64,000 nucleotides of DNA from [Mycobacterium] crassicus (GCF_020181615.1 NZ_CP084029.1:4710837-4774836); one strand, 5' to 3'; counted from the first letter of the stretch, positions 36,875-45,937 are shown. Made by a program: numbers and translations. Notes: generated by a model from the letters alone, not told the origin.

Positions 36875-37540
36875 ATGGGCCTGTTCAGAAAACGCAAGAG
36901 CCGCGCAACCCGGCGTGCCGAGGCGCGTGCCCTGAAGGCCGGCGCCAAACTCGAGGCACGACTGGCAGCCAAGGGCGAGACAAAGCGCTTCAAAGCCACC
37001 CAGCGCGCCGACGCCCGGGCCTTGAAGGCACAGCTCAAATCCGAGCGGGATCGCGACCGCACCACGCTCAAGGCGGCCGAGAGTCAGCTCAAGGCCGCCC
37101 GCGACGGGAAACTGCTGTCGCCCGCGCGCATCCGCCGGACCCTGGTGGTGTCCAGGATGCTGGCGCCCATCGTGGTGCCGGTGGTGTACCGGGCCGCCAT
37201 GGCGGTGCGAGGGCTGATCGACGAGCAGCGAGCCGCCCGCCTCGGGATTCCGCTGGCCCGCATCGGCGAGTTCTCCGGCACCTCAAACACTGCCCGGCTT
37301 TCGGCGCGGATCGCCGGGGCGGAGAAGACGCTGCGTGAGGTGCAGGGCCGCAAGCCCAAGGACGCCGAGACCAAGCAGTTCGTCGCGGCGATCACCGACC
37401 GGTTGAGCGACCTCGCCACCGCCGTGACGGCCATCGAGACCATGCCGGGCGATCGGCGCCGGGTCGGCTACGCCTCGATCAGCGAGCAGCTCGACGGAAT
37501 CGACGCCGATGTGATGGCCCGGCTGGGGTTGCCGTCATGA
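36875..37540 (+). CDS. Coiled-coil hypothetical protein (Rv3850-like)
   Basis: A 221-residue protein. Residues 1-75 are strongly basic and coiled-coil-like (RRAEARALKAGAKLEARLAAKGETKRFKATQRADARALKAQLKSERDRDR). A moderately hydrophobic stretch follows (LVVSRMLAPIVVPVVYRAAMAVRGL). The C-terminal part has ARIAGAEKTLREVQGRKPKDAETKQFVAAITDRLSDLATAV. Function unknown; membrane association possible. ATG at 36875 has GGGAGG upstream, and the stop overlaps the ycnI start (ATGA), so it heads a ycnI-copC operon. Confidence 0.82.
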   Translation: MGLFRKRKSRATRRAEARALKAGAKLEARLAAKGETKRFKATQRADARALKAQLKSERDRDRTTLKAAESQLKAARDGKLLSPARIRRTLVVSRMLAPIVVPVVYRAAMAVRGLIDEQRAARLGIPLARIGEFSGTSNTARLSARIAGAEKTLREVQGRKPKDAETKQFVAAITDRLSDLATAVTAIETMPGDRRRVGYASISEQLDGIDADVMARLGLPS

Positions 37541-38234
37541 GCCTCATAGGCGCCGCAAGCCGGGCCTGCGCACTGGTCGCCGCCGTCGCCGTCGCCGGTT
37601 CGATCGCCGGTACGGCGCCGGCCTGGGCCCATGTACACGCCAGCAGTCCCGGCGCGGTCCGCGGCAACTTCGCGATGGTCACCTTCGAAGTTCCCAATGA
37701 GTCGCCGACCGGTTCTGCCACAACCGAACTCACCGTGACACTGCCCGATGTGGCCGCGGCGCGCACCGAGACCAAGCCGGGCTGGACCGCTCGGCTGGAC
37801 CGCGACGCCAAGACCGGCGTGGTGCGGTCCGTCACCTGGACCGCGGCACCGGGCGCCGGCATCGGCGCCGACCAGTTCGGGCTGTTCCAGATCAAGATGA
37901 AACTGCCCGACACCGAGACCGTGGACTTCCCTCGGCGCAGGGCTATGCCGATGGGACCGTGGTGCGCTGGGACCAGCCGCCTCCACCCGGCGGCGGCGAG
38001 GCGGAGCACCCGGTGCCCTCGCTGCACCTGGCGAAGGGGCCTGCACAGGCGCCCGAACACCATGCCCAGCACCCGGCGCCGTCGGTCTCGGCAGCACCGG
38101 CACCGACCGATGAGTCGCAGGCCGATGCGCCGCGCGGCGGGCACGCCGACAACCCCGCCCGGCTGCTCGGCGGCGCCGCGCTGCTGGTCTCCGCGCTGGC
38201 CGCCGCAGTCGCCCTGAGCCGGCGGCGGCCATGA
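37537..38234 (+). pseudogene. YcnI-like copper protein, frameshifted
   Basis: YcnI (DUF1775) proteins are exported copper chaperones. The first frame (37537 to about 37932) encodes a signal peptide ending AWA, mature His1 (HVHASSPGAV, a copper-brace residue) and the DUF1775 domain down to KLPDTETVDFP. The reading frame then changes: the continuation GYADGTVVRWDQPP and the C-terminal helix ARLLGGAALLVSALAAAVALSRRRP lie in the +2 frame, up to the stop at 38232-38234. One missing base near 37930-37938 restores the whole protein. It may be a sequencing error or a recent mutation. Flanking ATGA overlaps on both sides argue that the intact gene is ancestral. Confidence 0.85.
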
Positions 38235-38776
38235 CGCGGGCCGTGCGACTGGCCTGCGCGGGGCTGTTCGCGCTGGCCGTGCTGGTGACGCCGGTGGTGC
38301 CCCCCGGGGTGGCCGCCGCGCACGCCGTGCTGGTGTCAACGGACCCGGTCGGGGGCGCCGAGGTGTCCCGCGGGCCGGAACGGGTCAGCGCCACCTTCAA
38401 CGAGCAGCTGCAGACCAACTTCGCGGCCATGACGGTGGTCGGTCCCGACGGGCACCTGTGGTCCACCGGCGAAACGCAGGTTCGCGGTGCGGTCGCCAGC
38501 GTCGCCGTCCGCCCACTCGGGCCGGCGGGCATCTACACCGTCAACTACCGCGTCACCTCCGCGGACGGCCATGTGGTGTCCGGTTCGTGGCCGTTCCAGC
38601 TGACGGTGGCCGGAACCGGCGAACCCGGGCCGGCGGTCTCCGACCACAGCGCCCCGACACCGCCGCTCCCCCGCCGCTACGCCGACCCCGGCGATGACCT
38701 GCCGATTTGGCCGTTCGTGGCCGGTGCGGTGGCACTTGTCGGGGCCGGTCTGTGGCTGAATCGGCGCCGGTCCTGA
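38231..38776 (+). CDS. copC: CopC-type copper-binding exported protein
   Basis: A 181-residue protein: signal peptide ending AAA, then mature HAVLVSTDPVGGAEV with the N-terminal His of the CopC copper site, a 95-residue beta-sandwich (PERVSATFNEQL, GIYTVNYRVTSADGHVVSGSWPF with the D-x-H copper ligands), a Pro-rich linker and a C-terminal membrane anchor (LPIWPFVAGAVALVGAGLWLNRR). CopC binds Cu(II) tightly in the cell envelope and accompanies YcnI in copper handling. ATG overlaps the ycnI stop by 4 nt. No CopD permease is present next to it. Confidence 0.9.
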   Translation: MTRAVRLACAGLFALAVLVTPVVPPGVAAAHAVLVSTDPVGGAEVSRGPERVSATFNEQLQTNFAAMTVVGPDGHLWSTGETQVRGAVASVAVRPLGPAGIYTVNYRVTSADGHVVSGSWPFQLTVAGTGEPGPAVSDHSAPTPPLPRRYADPGDDLPIWPFVAGAVALVGAGLWLNRRRS

Positions 38777-38878
38777 TCGCTGCCGATCGGTGACCACCGG
38801 CGGATGCTGGCATGATGGGCAACGTTGCCGGTGTTGCCGAGTTGATCTGAGACCAGTACCCCGCAGAGGAGCCGCCGT

Positions 38879-39349
38879 ATGACCGACCCGCAGGGCCAAC
38901 CCGACCACGAATCCGCCACCGCGCCTGAGCCCGCCGAACCCGCCGCTCCTGCTGCGGCCGATCCGCCGGCCGCCCCGCCGCCGGAGGCACCGGCCGCACC
39001 ACCGGCCAAGAAGGCCGCCCCGCCGGCCAAGAAGGCACCCGCCAAGGCCGCCAAGAAGGCTCCGGCTAAGAAGGCCGCCGCCAAGAAGGCACCCGCGAAG
39101 AAGGCTCCAGCCAAGAAGGCACCCGCCGCGGCTCCCGCACCCGCCGCCACCAATGGCGCAGGCAAGCTCACCGATGCCGCGAAAGAGACTGCGGCGCAGG
39201 CTAAGTCGACGGTGGATGCGGCCCGCAACCCGCTCGCCGTGGCACCGTCGCCGTCCGGGCAGTCGCCCGTTCCGCTGCTGGCCGCCGGCATCCTCGCCCT
39301 GTTCGGACTGCTGCTGCTCCGCCGGCTGCTTCACGCGCGCCGCGGTTGA
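38879..39349 (+). CDS. hns: Lysine-rich nucleoid protein Hns (Rv3852-like)
   Basis: A 156-residue DNA-binding protein. An acidic, Pro/Ala-rich N-terminus is followed by many [11 protein letters not shown] repeats (about residues 40-85), like the tails of eukaryotic H1 and of HupB. A short amphipathic segment ([22 protein letters not shown]) precedes a C-terminal membrane helix ([21 protein letters not shown]). The helix predicts anchoring of nucleoid DNA to the membrane, as proposed for Rv3852. ATG at 38879 follows GAGGAG. Confidence 0.92.
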   Translation: MTDPQGQPDHESATAPEPAEPAAPAAADPPAAPPPEAPAAPPAKKAAPPAKKAPAKAAKKAPAKKAAAKKAPAKKAPAKKAPAAAPAPAATNGAGKLTDAAKETAAQAKSTVDAARNPLAVAPSPSGQSPVPLLAAGILALFGLLLLRRLLHARRG

Positions 39350-39357
39350 GCCCGGCT

Positions 39358-39834
39358 GTGCCCGACGCCTTCCGGCCGACCGCCGATCTGGTCGATGAGA
39401 TCGGTACCGACGTGCGCAGCTGCGACATCCAGTTCCGCCAGCTGGGCGGGCGTACCGAGTTCGCCGGCCGGATCAGCACCGTGCGCTGCTTTCAGGACAA
39501 CGCCCTGCTCAAGTCGGTGCTGTCGAGTCCGGGCGACGGCGGGGTGCTGGTGATCGACGGCGCCGGGTCGCTGCACACCGCACTGGTCGGCGACGTCATC
39601 GCCGAGCTGGGCCGGGCCAACGGCTGGTCGGGGCTGATCGTGCACGGCGCCGTGCGGGATGCCGCGACGCTGCGCACTCTCGACATCGGCATCAAGGCGC
39701 TGGGCACCAATCCCCGCAAGAGCACCAAGACCGGCGCCGGTGAACGCGACGTCGTCATCGAACTCGGCGGAATCAGCTTCGCCCCCGGCGAGATCGCCTA
39801 CAGCGACGACGACGGAATCGTGGTCGTGGGATAG
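39358..39834 (+). CDS. rraA: Regulator of RNase E activity RraA
   Basis: A 158-residue RraA-fold protein, formerly mis-annotated as MenG methyltransferase. Family motifs: [62 protein letters not shown] and [21 protein letters not shown]. The protein inhibits RNase E in other bacteria; related proteins are oxaloacetate/aldol lyases. GTG at 39358 gives an N-terminus of the same length as Rv3853; a TTG at 39346 overlapping the hns stop is the alternative. Confidence 0.93.
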   Translation: MPDAFRPTADLVDEIGTDVRSCDIQFRQLGGRTEFAGRISTVRCFQDNALLKSVLSSPGDGGVLVIDGAGSLHTALVGDVIAELGRANGWSGLIVHGAVRDAATLRTLDIGIKALGTNPRKSTKTGAGERDVVIELGGISFAPGEIAYSDDDGIVVVG

Positions 39835-39836
39835 CC

Positions 39837-40571
39837 GTGTCGCTGCCGACTCAGCCCGACAGCCTGGCAACCCGTTGGAACACGATCCGGCAGCGGGTGA
39901 CCGCGGCATGTCAGGATGCCGGGCGCGACCCGGCGGAGGTGTCGATCCTGCCGGTCAGCAAGACGTTCGGCCCGGAGATGATCCGCTCGGCGGTGGACCT
40001 GGGCCTGCATCGGTTCGGCGAGAACAAGGTTCAGGAGATCCGGGACAAGTTCGAGCCGCTGGCCGACTGCGGAATCGACTGGGTGATGATCGGGCATCTG
40101 CAGACCAACAAGGCCGGCGTGGTGGCGCGGCTGGCCACCGAGGTTCAATCACTGGACCGGCCCAAACTGGCCGCAGCGCTGGACCGGCACCTGCGCGCCG
40201 AAGAACGCGTCATCGACGTGCTGGTGCAGGTCAAGACCTCTGATGAGCCCAGCAAGTACGGCCTGGAGCCCGATCGACTGCCGGCGTTTCTCGACGAGCT
40301 GGCCGGCTATCCCACGTTGCGGGTGCGGGGTTTGATGACGCTGGCCATCAACACCTCCGACCCCGAGACGGTCCGCGGCTGCTTCCGCCGGCTGCGCGAG
40401 CTGCGCCATGACGCCGCCGCACGCGGCCACCAACTGCCGCGGCTGTCGATGGGAATGAGCGGAGACTTTCCCCTGGCGATCGCCGAGGGCGCCACCGAGG
40501 TGCGGATCGGGACCGCGATCTTCGGGTCCCGACCCTACCCCGACTCCTACTACTGGCCCGAGGGCGGCTAA
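39837..40571 (+). CDS. YggS/PLPBP-family pyridoxal-phosphate protein
   Basis: A 244-residue fold-type III PLP-binding protein involved in pyridoxal-phosphate homeostasis. The PLP lysine is in ILPVSKTFG near residue 42; phosphate-binding and barrel motifs HRFGENKVQEI, WVMIGHLQTNKA, LMTLAINT, LSMGMSGDFPLAIAEGATEVRIGTAIFG follow. No substrate-converting activity is expected. It starts with GTG two bases after the rraA stop. As I recall, M. tuberculosis carries its yggS in the division cluster (Rv2148c) and none here, so this may be an extra copy. Its stop overlaps the convergent ethA stop. Confidence 0.9.
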   Translation: MSLPTQPDSLATRWNTIRQRVTAACQDAGRDPAEVSILPVSKTFGPEMIRSAVDLGLHRFGENKVQEIRDKFEPLADCGIDWVMIGHLQTNKAGVVARLATEVQSLDRPKLAAALDRHLRAEERVIDVLVQVKTSDEPSKYGLEPDRLPAFLDELAGYPTLRVRGLMTLAINTSDPETVRGCFRRLRELRHDAAARGHQLPRLSMGMSGDFPLAIAEGATEVRIGTAIFGSRPYPDSYYWPEGG

Positions 40572-42037
40572 ACGTTGACCGGTGCCCGGTGCTTGCTGAA
40601 CTTCAGCGACTTCTCGTCCACCTTGCCGTGCCGGATCAGCCGCAGGTCCAGCAGATAGTTCTGCTTGAGCCGCCACGGGGCCTCCGAGCCGGACCGGGGC
40701 AGTTCGTCCATCGCCCGGCGGAAGTAGCCGGGGCTGAAGTCCATGAACGGCTCTTCCTTCACCGCGGCACCGGGGTGCTGCGCCTCGACCCGGTCGAAAC
40801 CGTTCTCATCCATGTAGTTGAGCACCCGGCAGACGAACTCCGAGACCAGGTCGGCCTTGAGCGTCCACGACGCGTTGGTGTAGCCGAAGGTCACCGCGGC
40901 GTTGGGCACGCCGGAGAACATCAAGCCCTTGTAGGTCATCGCCTTGGGCAGGTCGATCGGCTCGCCGTTGCGCAGCAGTGACGCCCCGCCCAGCAGCTGC
41001 ATGTTCAGGCCGGTCGCGGTGATGATGATGTCGGCGTCGAGTTCCTGGCCGGAGCTCAGCCGGATCCCGGTCTTGGTGAACGTGTCGATCGTGTCGGTGA
41101 CGACGTCCGCCTTGCCGCTGCGGATGGTCTTGAACAGGTCGCCGTTGGGCGCCAGGCACAACCGCTCGTCCCACGGGTTGTACCGCGGCCCGAAGTGCTT
41201 CTGCACGTCGAAGCCTTCCGGCAGCCGGTGCTTGGCCATCGTCATCAGCGTCTTGCGCATGTACTTCGGGAACTTCCGCGCCAACTGGTACTGGAGGGTG
41301 CTGAAACCGATCGCCTTCCAGCGGTTGGCGAAGTGCGCCGCCTTGGTCGGCAGGAACCGGTTCGCCTGCACGGCGAACGGGTCGACCAGGGGCAGCGACC
41401 CGATGTAGGTCGGCGAACGCTGCAACATGGTCACGTGCCCGGCCCCGGAATTGGCCAGCGCGGGGATCAGCGTCACCGCGGTGGCACCGCTGCCGATCAC
41501 CACGATCTTCTTGTCGACGTAGTCCAGGTCCTCCGGCCAGTGCTGCGGGTGCACGATGGTGCCCGCGAAGTCCTCGGCACCGGGGAACTCCGGGGAGTAG
41601 CCCTCGGCGTAGTTGTAGTAGCCGCTGCAGGCGAACACGAACGACGCGGTGATCTGCTTCTGCTCGCCGTTGTTGTCGACGGTGACCGTCCACTGGTTGT
41701 CGGCGTCGGACCAGTCGGCCGAAACGACCCGGTGCTGGTAGCGGATGTGCTTGTCGATGCCGTTCTCGGCGGCGGCCTCGTTGATGTAGTTCCAGATGTC
41801 CGCCCCTTCGGCGATCGAGTGCGCCGACCGCCACGGCTTGAACCGGAAGCCCAAGGTGAACATGTCGGAGTCCGAACGGATGCCGGGGTACTTGAACAGG
41901 TCCCAGGTGCCGCCGAGGTTCTCCCGGCTTTCCAGGATTGCGTAGCTCTTGTTCGGGCAGCGGTCCTGCAGGTGCCAGGCCGCGCTGATACCGGAGATGC
42001 CGGCGCCGACGATCACAACATCGAGGTGTTCAGTCAT
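40568..42037 (-). CDS. ethA: Baeyer-Villiger monooxygenase EthA
   Basis: EthA is an FAD/NADPH Baeyer-Villiger monooxygenase that oxidises ketones and activates ethionamide. Length 489 equals the M. tuberculosis enzyme. Motifs: FAD-binding VVIVGAGISGISAAWHL, the BVMO fingerprint FAGTIVHPQHWPED near residue 160, NADPH-binding VVIGSGATAVTLIPAL, and the ATG motif IITATGLNMQ. It is divergent from ethR across 76 nt holding the EthR operator. Its physiological substrate may be a cell-wall-related ketone. Confidence 0.96.
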   Translation of the reverse strand: MTEHLDVVIVGAGISGISAAWHLQDRCPNKSYAILESRENLGGTWDLFKYPGIRSDSDMFTLGFRFKPWRSAHSIAEGADIWNYINEAAAENGIDKHIRYQHRVVSADWSDADNQWTVTVDNNGEQKQITASFVFACSGYYNYAEGYSPEFPGAEDFAGTIVHPQHWPEDLDYVDKKIVVIGSGATAVTLIPALANSGAGHVTMLQRSPTYIGSLPLVDPFAVQANRFLPTKAAHFANRWKAIGFSTLQYQLARKFPKYMRKTLMTMAKHRLPEGFDVQKHFGPRYNPWDERLCLAPNGDLFKTIRSGKADVVTDTIDTFTKTGIRLSSGQELDADIIITATGLNMQLLGGASLLRNGEPIDLPKAMTYKGLMFSGVPNAAVTFGYTNASWTLKADLVSEFVCRVLNYMDENGFDRVEAQHPGAAVKEEPFMDFSPGYFRRAMDELPRSGSEAPWRLKQNYLLDLRLIRHGKVDEKSLKFSKHRAPVNV

Positions 42038-42046
42038 GGCGCCAGG

Positions 42047-42088
42047 TTATCAACGGTGTGTTGAGTCGGTCAACACCCTGTTGATTAA
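42047..42088. promoter_or_regulatory. EthR operator region
   Basis: Nested dyads in the ethA-ethR gap: the inner perfect repeat GTGTTGAGTCGGTCAACAC (42058-42076) and outer arms TTATCAAC (42047-42054) and GTTGATTAA (42080-42088). A long multi-repeat operator fits EthR, which binds its M. tuberculosis operator as several dimers. Site by position and dyad; binding inferred. Confidence 0.75.
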
Positions 42089-42100
42089 GTCGACATCGTG

Positions 42101-42106
42101 TAAAGT
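42101..42106 (+). promoter_or_regulatory. -10 box for a leaderless ethR transcript
   Basis: TAAAGT with 7 nt to the ATG at 42114 and no ribosome-binding site. It lies just downstream of the nested EthR dyads, so bound EthR would cover the ethR promoter. Confidence 0.6.
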
Positions 42107-42113
42107 AGCCGCC

Positions 42114-42749
42114 ATGGCCAGCCCGAATGCGACCCGTCATGGACGCCGTGGGACACGGCCGTCCGGCGACGATCGCGAGCAGGCGATCCTGGCGACCGCC
42201 GAACGGCTGCTGGAGCAGCGTCCGCTGGCCGAGATCTCGGTCGACGACCTGGCCAAGGGCGCCGGGATCTCGCGGCCCACCTTCTACTTCTATTTCAAGT
42301 CCAAGGATGCGGTGCTGCTCTCCCTGCTGGAGCCGCTGATCGCGGCCGCCGACTCGGAGTTCGTCGGGGCGGTGCAACGGCTGCCCACCGACCCGCGCCG
42401 CATCTGGCGCAGCGGCATCAAGGCGTTCTTCATGGCGTTCAACTCGCACCGCGCGATCGCCCGGGCCGGCACCGAGGCGCTGGCCACCAGCCCGGAATTC
42501 AAGGCGATGTGGAACGGCTTCATGCGGAAGTGGATCGAGCAGACCGCCGCGATGATCACCGCCGAACGTGAGCGCGGCGCGGCGCCGGTGACCATCGACG
42601 CCCTGAATCTTGCGACGTCACTGAATCAGATGAACGAGCGCACCATGATGGCGGCGCTGGTGGCCGAGGAGCCGTCGGTCCCCCACGAGATGGTGGTCGA
42701 CACATTGACCCATGTCTGGGTCAGCAGCATTTACGGTCAGACTCCCTGA
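42114..42749 (+). CDS. ethR: TetR-family repressor EthR
   Basis: EthR represses ethA. The 211-residue protein has the helix-turn-helix LAEISVDDLAKGAGISRPTFYFYFKSKDAVLLSLLEPLI. The C-terminal domain shows the hydrophobic ligand tunnel residues expected for EthR (WRSGIKAFFMAFNSHRAIARAG, MWNGFMRKWIEQTAAMI, LATSLNQMNERTMM). The start at ATG 42114 fits the leaderless promoter. It is slightly shorter than the M. tuberculosis protein at the N-terminus. Confidence 0.95.
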   Translation: MASPNATRHGRRGTRPSGDDREQAILATAERLLEQRPLAEISVDDLAKGAGISRPTFYFYFKSKDAVLLSLLEPLIAAADSEFVGAVQRLPTDPRRIWRSGIKAFFMAFNSHRAIARAGTEALATSPEFKAMWNGFMRKWIEQTAAMITAERERGAAPVTIDALNLATSLNQMNERTMMAALVAEEPSVPHEMVVDTLTHVWVSSIYGQTP

Positions 42750-42755
42750 GGCCGC

Positions 42756-43178
42756 TCAGAACTGGGCGGCGCCGAATCCGGCCAGCAGGACCGCGAAGCC
42801 GCCGACCTCGCCGAAGATGAGCAGGACCATACCGACCCGCAAGAGCCAACCGGGCTTCTCAAATTGGTTTGTGGTGTCACGCAATGCGCCGTGCAGCATG
42901 TAGCTGCCGATCGCGGTCACGAAGAAGTACACCACCACCATCGCCGCGGTCAGGTTGACCCAGGTGGGCCAGCCGCTGAGTTCGACGAACACCGCGACCA
43001 GCAGGGTGGCGAAGGAGTACATCAGGGCCGCACGATGTGCGATGTCGACGTAGACATGGGCCTGGTGGTTCTCCGAGGTGGCGATCTGCTGGTACTTCCA
43101 GACGCCCAGCAGCAGCGCCAGCAGGAAGATCAGGCCGGCCGCCAGCAGCGTCACCTTGGTGTCGATTCCCAGAGCCAT
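42756..43178 (-). CDS. Small integral membrane protein, unknown function
   Basis: A 140-residue protein with four clear helices: VTLLAAGLIFLLALLLGVWKY, ALMYSFATLLVAVFVEL, WVNLTAAMVVVYFFVTAIGSYML and LLRVGMVLLIFGEVGGFAVLLAG. Between the first two lies SENHQAHVYVDIAHR, with two His that could coordinate a metal or heme. No family recognised. ATG at 43178 is preferred; GTG at 43184 is possible. Convergent with ethR (6-nt gap), divergent from the F420-type oxidoreductase. Confidence 0.75.
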   Translation of the reverse strand: MALGIDTKVTLLAAGLIFLLALLLGVWKYQQIATSENHQAHVYVDIAHRAALMYSFATLLVAVFVELSGWPTWVNLTAAMVVVYFFVTAIGSYMLHGALRDTTNQFEKPGWLLRVGMVLLIFGEVGGFAVLLAGFGAAQF

Positions 43179-43237
43179 CAGCACACCGGTGAGCCTAACC
43201 CGACGGTGATCTTCGTTCGCCGGGCGGGGAAACGCAC

Positions 43238-43243
43238 TACGCT
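43238..43243 (+). promoter_or_regulatory. -10 box for a leaderless LLM oxidoreductase transcript
   Basis: TACGCT, then 7 nt, then ATG at 43251. No ribosome-binding site precedes the start codon. Confidence 0.6.
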
Positions 43244-43250
43244 CGGCTGA

Positions 43251-44111
43251 ATGCGTTTCGCGTTCAAAACCTCACCGCAGAACACCACCTGGTCCGACAT
43301 GCTGGCCGTCTGGCAGGCCGCGGACGATATCGACGTCTACGAGTCCGGCTGGACGTTCGACCACTTCTATCCGATCTTCACCGATTCCGCCGGGCCGTGC
43401 CTGGAGGGCTGGACGACGCTGACCGCGTTGGCCCAGGCCACCACCCGGTTGCGGTTGGGCACGCTGGTCACCGGCATCCACTATCGGCACCCGGCCGTGC
43501 TGGCCAATATGGCTGCCGCGCTGGACATCATCTCCGGCGGTCGGCTGGAGTTGGGGATCGGTGCGGGCTGGAACGAAGAGGAGTCCGGCGCCTACGGCAT
43601 CGAGCTGGGCAGCCTCAAGGAGCGCTTCGATCGGTTCGAGGAGGCCTGCCAGGTGCTCGTCGGCCTGCTCAGCGACGAGACGACCGACTTCGATGGCCGC
43701 TACTACCAGCTCAAGGCCGCTCGCAATGAGCCCAAGGGGCCCCAGCGTCCGCACCCGCCGATCTGCATCGGCGGCAGCGGCGAAAAGCGCACGCTGAAGA
43801 TCACGGCGCGCTACGCCCAGCACTGGAACTTCGTCGGGGGCACACCGGAGGAGTTCGCCCGCAAGCGCGACGTGCTGGCCGGTCACTGCGCCGACATCGG
43901 CCGCGACCCGAAGGAGATTCGACTGTCGGCGCACCTGCGTCTGGAGCCCGATCGCGACTACCGCAAGGTGGTCGACGATGCGGCGGCGCTCGGCGCGCAC
44001 GGCCTTGACCTGGCGATCATCTATCTGCCGGTGCCATATGACCCGGGTGTCCTGGAGCCACTGGCCGAGACGATCCGGGACTCGGGATTATTAACCTCGG
44101 CCACGCGCTGA
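43251..44111 (+). CDS. LLM-class F420-dependent oxidoreductase
   Basis: A 286-residue luciferase-like TIM-barrel enzyme. Typical segments are ESGWTFDHFYPIF, TTRLRLGTLVTGIHYRHPAVLANMAAALDIISGGRLELGIGAGWNEEE (the cis-peptide and phosphate-binding regions), LKERFDRFEEACQVLVGLL and ICIGGSGEKRTLKITARYAQHWN. In mycobacteria most such proteins use coenzyme F420; the substrate is unknown. It appears leaderless. No functional link to its neighbours is evident. Confidence 0.88.
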   Translation: MRFAFKTSPQNTTWSDMLAVWQAADDIDVYESGWTFDHFYPIFTDSAGPCLEGWTTLTALAQATTRLRLGTLVTGIHYRHPAVLANMAAALDIISGGRLELGIGAGWNEEESGAYGIELGSLKERFDRFEEACQVLVGLLSDETTDFDGRYYQLKAARNEPKGPQRPHPPICIGGSGEKRTLKITARYAQHWNFVGGTPEEFARKRDVLAGHCADIGRDPKEIRLSAHLRLEPDRDYRKVVDDAAALGAHGLDLAIIYLPVPYDPGVLEPLAETIRDSGLLTSATR

Positions 44112-44172
44112 CACCGGCCAGCAAACTTCCCGAGAGGCGAGCGTCTCCGCCGGACGCCGCCATGGGAGCCAG

Positions 44173-44313
44173 CTAGGTCGCGAAGCGCAACAGCTCGTCG
44201 GCCGTGATCAGTCGCTCGTGCTTGGCCGGAAACTCACGACTCCTGCGCGGATGACGCAGCAGTGACCAGGCCATACGGCCCATCCGGTATCGGTATATCG
44301 GGTTGATGTGCAC
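44173..44313 (-). CDS. Possible small protein, 46 residues
   Basis: From GTG at 44313 the frame encodes VHINPIYRYRMGRMAWSLLRHPRRSREFPAKHERLITADELLRFAT-type sequence: aromatic and basic at the N-terminus, then an amphipathic, charged C-terminus. It could instead start at ATG 44283 (36 residues). There is no clear ribosome-binding site. It lies 42 nt downstream of the palindrome at 44355-44387, which could be its operator. Support is weak. Confidence 0.3.
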   Translation of the reverse strand: MHINPIYRYRMGRMAWSLLRHPRRSREFPAKHERLITADELLRFAT

Positions 44314-44354
44314 GGCGCTGACCCCCGCCCTGGCTCGGACCAGATTGGAAAATG

Positions 44355-44387
44355 CGCACTGAGTTAACGCATCGTTAACACAGTGCG
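44355..44387. promoter_or_regulatory. 33-nt palindrome, operator-like
   Basis: Arms of 15 nt with one mismatch surround a 3-nt centre. The core GTTAACGCATCGTTAAC (44362-44380 region) is a perfect 7-3-7 dyad, extended by CGCACTG on the left and CAGTGCG on the right. The A/T-rich core and tiny loop favour a dimeric DNA-binding protein over a terminator. Confidence 0.65.
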
Positions 44388-44485
44388 TACTGCCGACCAT
44401 TAGACACCCGTTCGGTGGCAAACAACACACGACTCGCCGAATCGTGTTGCTTCTGTTGCATTTGATACCGAAGTGCTCAGGGAGG

Positions 44486-45937
44486 CTAGTGAATCGGTAC
44501 CGCCGTCGGCGCGACCGGGGACGGCAGCGCGGTGGTGCCCATCAGGAACCGGTCGACACCGGCCGCAGCGGCACGGCCTTCGGCGATCGCCCAAACGATC
44601 AGCGACTGCCCGCGGCCCATGTCGCCGGCGACGTAGACGCCCGGAACCGCGGTGGCGAAGCCGCTGTCGCGAGCCACGTTGCCGCGGTCGGTGAACTCCA
44701 CCCCCAGGCCGGTCAGCAGCGCCGACCGTTCCGGGCCGACGAACCCCATCGCCAGTAGCACCAGATCGGCCTCGAGTTCGAAGTCGGTGCCGTCAACCTT
44801 CTCGAAGCTGCCGCCCTGGCGCCGCACCTCGTGGGCGCGAAGGCCCGCCACCTGCCCGTCGCGGCCGATGAACTCCTCGGTGTTGACCGCGAACACCCGC
44901 TTGCCGCCTTCCTCGTGCGCGGCGCTGGTTCGCATGATCAGCGGATAGGTCGGCCACGGCGTCGAGGCGTCACGGTTCTCCGGCGGGCACGGCATGATCT
45001 CGAACTGGTGCACGCCGGTGGCGCCCTGGCGGTGCACGGTCCCCAGGCAGTCCGCACCGGTGTCGCCGCCGCCGATGATGATCACCTTCTTGCCGTGCGC
45101 GGTGATCGGCGGCTCGGCCAGATCACCGGCCTGCACCCGGTTCGCCCACGGCAGGTACTCCATCGCCTGGTGGATTCCGCCGAGCTCACGGCCCGGGATC
45201 GGCAGGTCGCGCCAGGCGGTGGCACCACCGGCCAGCACCACGGCATCGAAGTCGCTGCGCAACTGATCGGCCGTCACATCCACGCCGACGTTCACGCCCG
45301 TGGCGAACACGGTGCCTTCGGCGACCATCTGCGCCAGCCGCCGATCCAGGATGCGCTTTTCCATCTTGAATTCCGGTATGCCGTAACGCAGCAGCCCGCC
45401 GATGCGGTCGTCGCGCTCGAACACCGTCACCGCGTGCCCGGCCCGGGTGAGCTGTTGCGCGGCGGCCAACCCGGCCGGCCCGGAACCCACCACCGCGACC
45501 GACTTCCCGGTGCGCACCGACGGTGGAATCGGGTCCGCCCAACCTTCTTTGAACCCTCGCTCAACGATCTCGTATTCGACCTGCTTGATCGTGACCGGGG
45601 GCTGATTGATACCCAGCACACAGGCCGGCTCACACGGTGCCGGGCAGAGCCGCCCGGTGAAATCAGGGAAGTTGTTGGTGGCGTGCAGCCGGTCGAACGC
45701 CTCGCGCCAACGCCCGGTGCGCACCAGGTCATTCCACTCCGGGATCAGATTGCCCAGCGGACAACCGGTGTGGCAGAACGGGATACCGCAGTCCATGCAG
45801 CGGCCCGCCTGCTGGCGCAGCGTGTCCTCGGCGAACTCCTCGTACACCTCGTTCCAGTCGCCGAGCCGCTCGGAGACCGGACGCCGCTGCGGCAGGATGC
45901 GCAGGGGATATTTGATGAAACCTCTCGGATCAGCCAT
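44486..45937 (-). CDS. gltD: Glutamate synthase small subunit
   Basis: GltD delivers electrons from NADPH through FAD and two [4Fe-4S] clusters to GltB. The 483-residue protein has the N-terminal cluster motifs [23 protein letters not shown] and [13 protein letters not shown], the FAD motif [17 protein letters not shown] and the NADPH motif [16 protein letters not shown]. The C-terminal flavin-closing segment is [26 protein letters not shown] at 45937 overlaps the gltB stop by 8 nt, so subunits are translated together. Confidence 0.97.
   Translation of the reverse strand: MADPRGFIKYPLRILPQRRPVSERLGDWNEVYEEFAEDTLRQQAGRCMDCGIPFCHTGCPLGNLIPEWNDLVRTGRWREAFDRLHATNNFPDFTGRLCPAPCEPACVLGINQPPVTIKQVEYEIVERGFKEGWADPIPPSVRTGKSVAVVGSGPAGLAAAQQLTRAGHAVTVFERDDRIGGLLRYGIPEFKMEKRILDRRLAQMVAEGTVFATGVNVGVDVTADQLRSDFDAVVLAGGATAWRDLPIPGRELGGIHQAMEYLPWANRVQAGDLAEPPITAHGKKVIIIGGGDTGADCLGTVHRQGATGVHQFEIMPCPPENRDASTPWPTYPLIMRTSAAHEEGGKRVFAVNTEEFIGRDGQVAGLRAHEVRRQGGSFEKVDGTDFELEADLVLLAMGFVGPERSALLTGLGVEFTDRGNVARDSGFATAVPGVYVAGDMGRGQSLIVWAIAEGRAAAAGVDRFLMGTTALPSPVAPTAVPIH

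Larger units (their letters stand above)
44112..44485. other. Convergent intergenic region with long palindrome
   Basis: A 374-nt spacer between two convergent genes. It holds a 33-nt palindrome (44355-44387) and one weak small reading frame on the minus strand. The spacer is lower in GC around 44280-44470 than its neighbours. No other structure seen. Confidence 0.5.
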
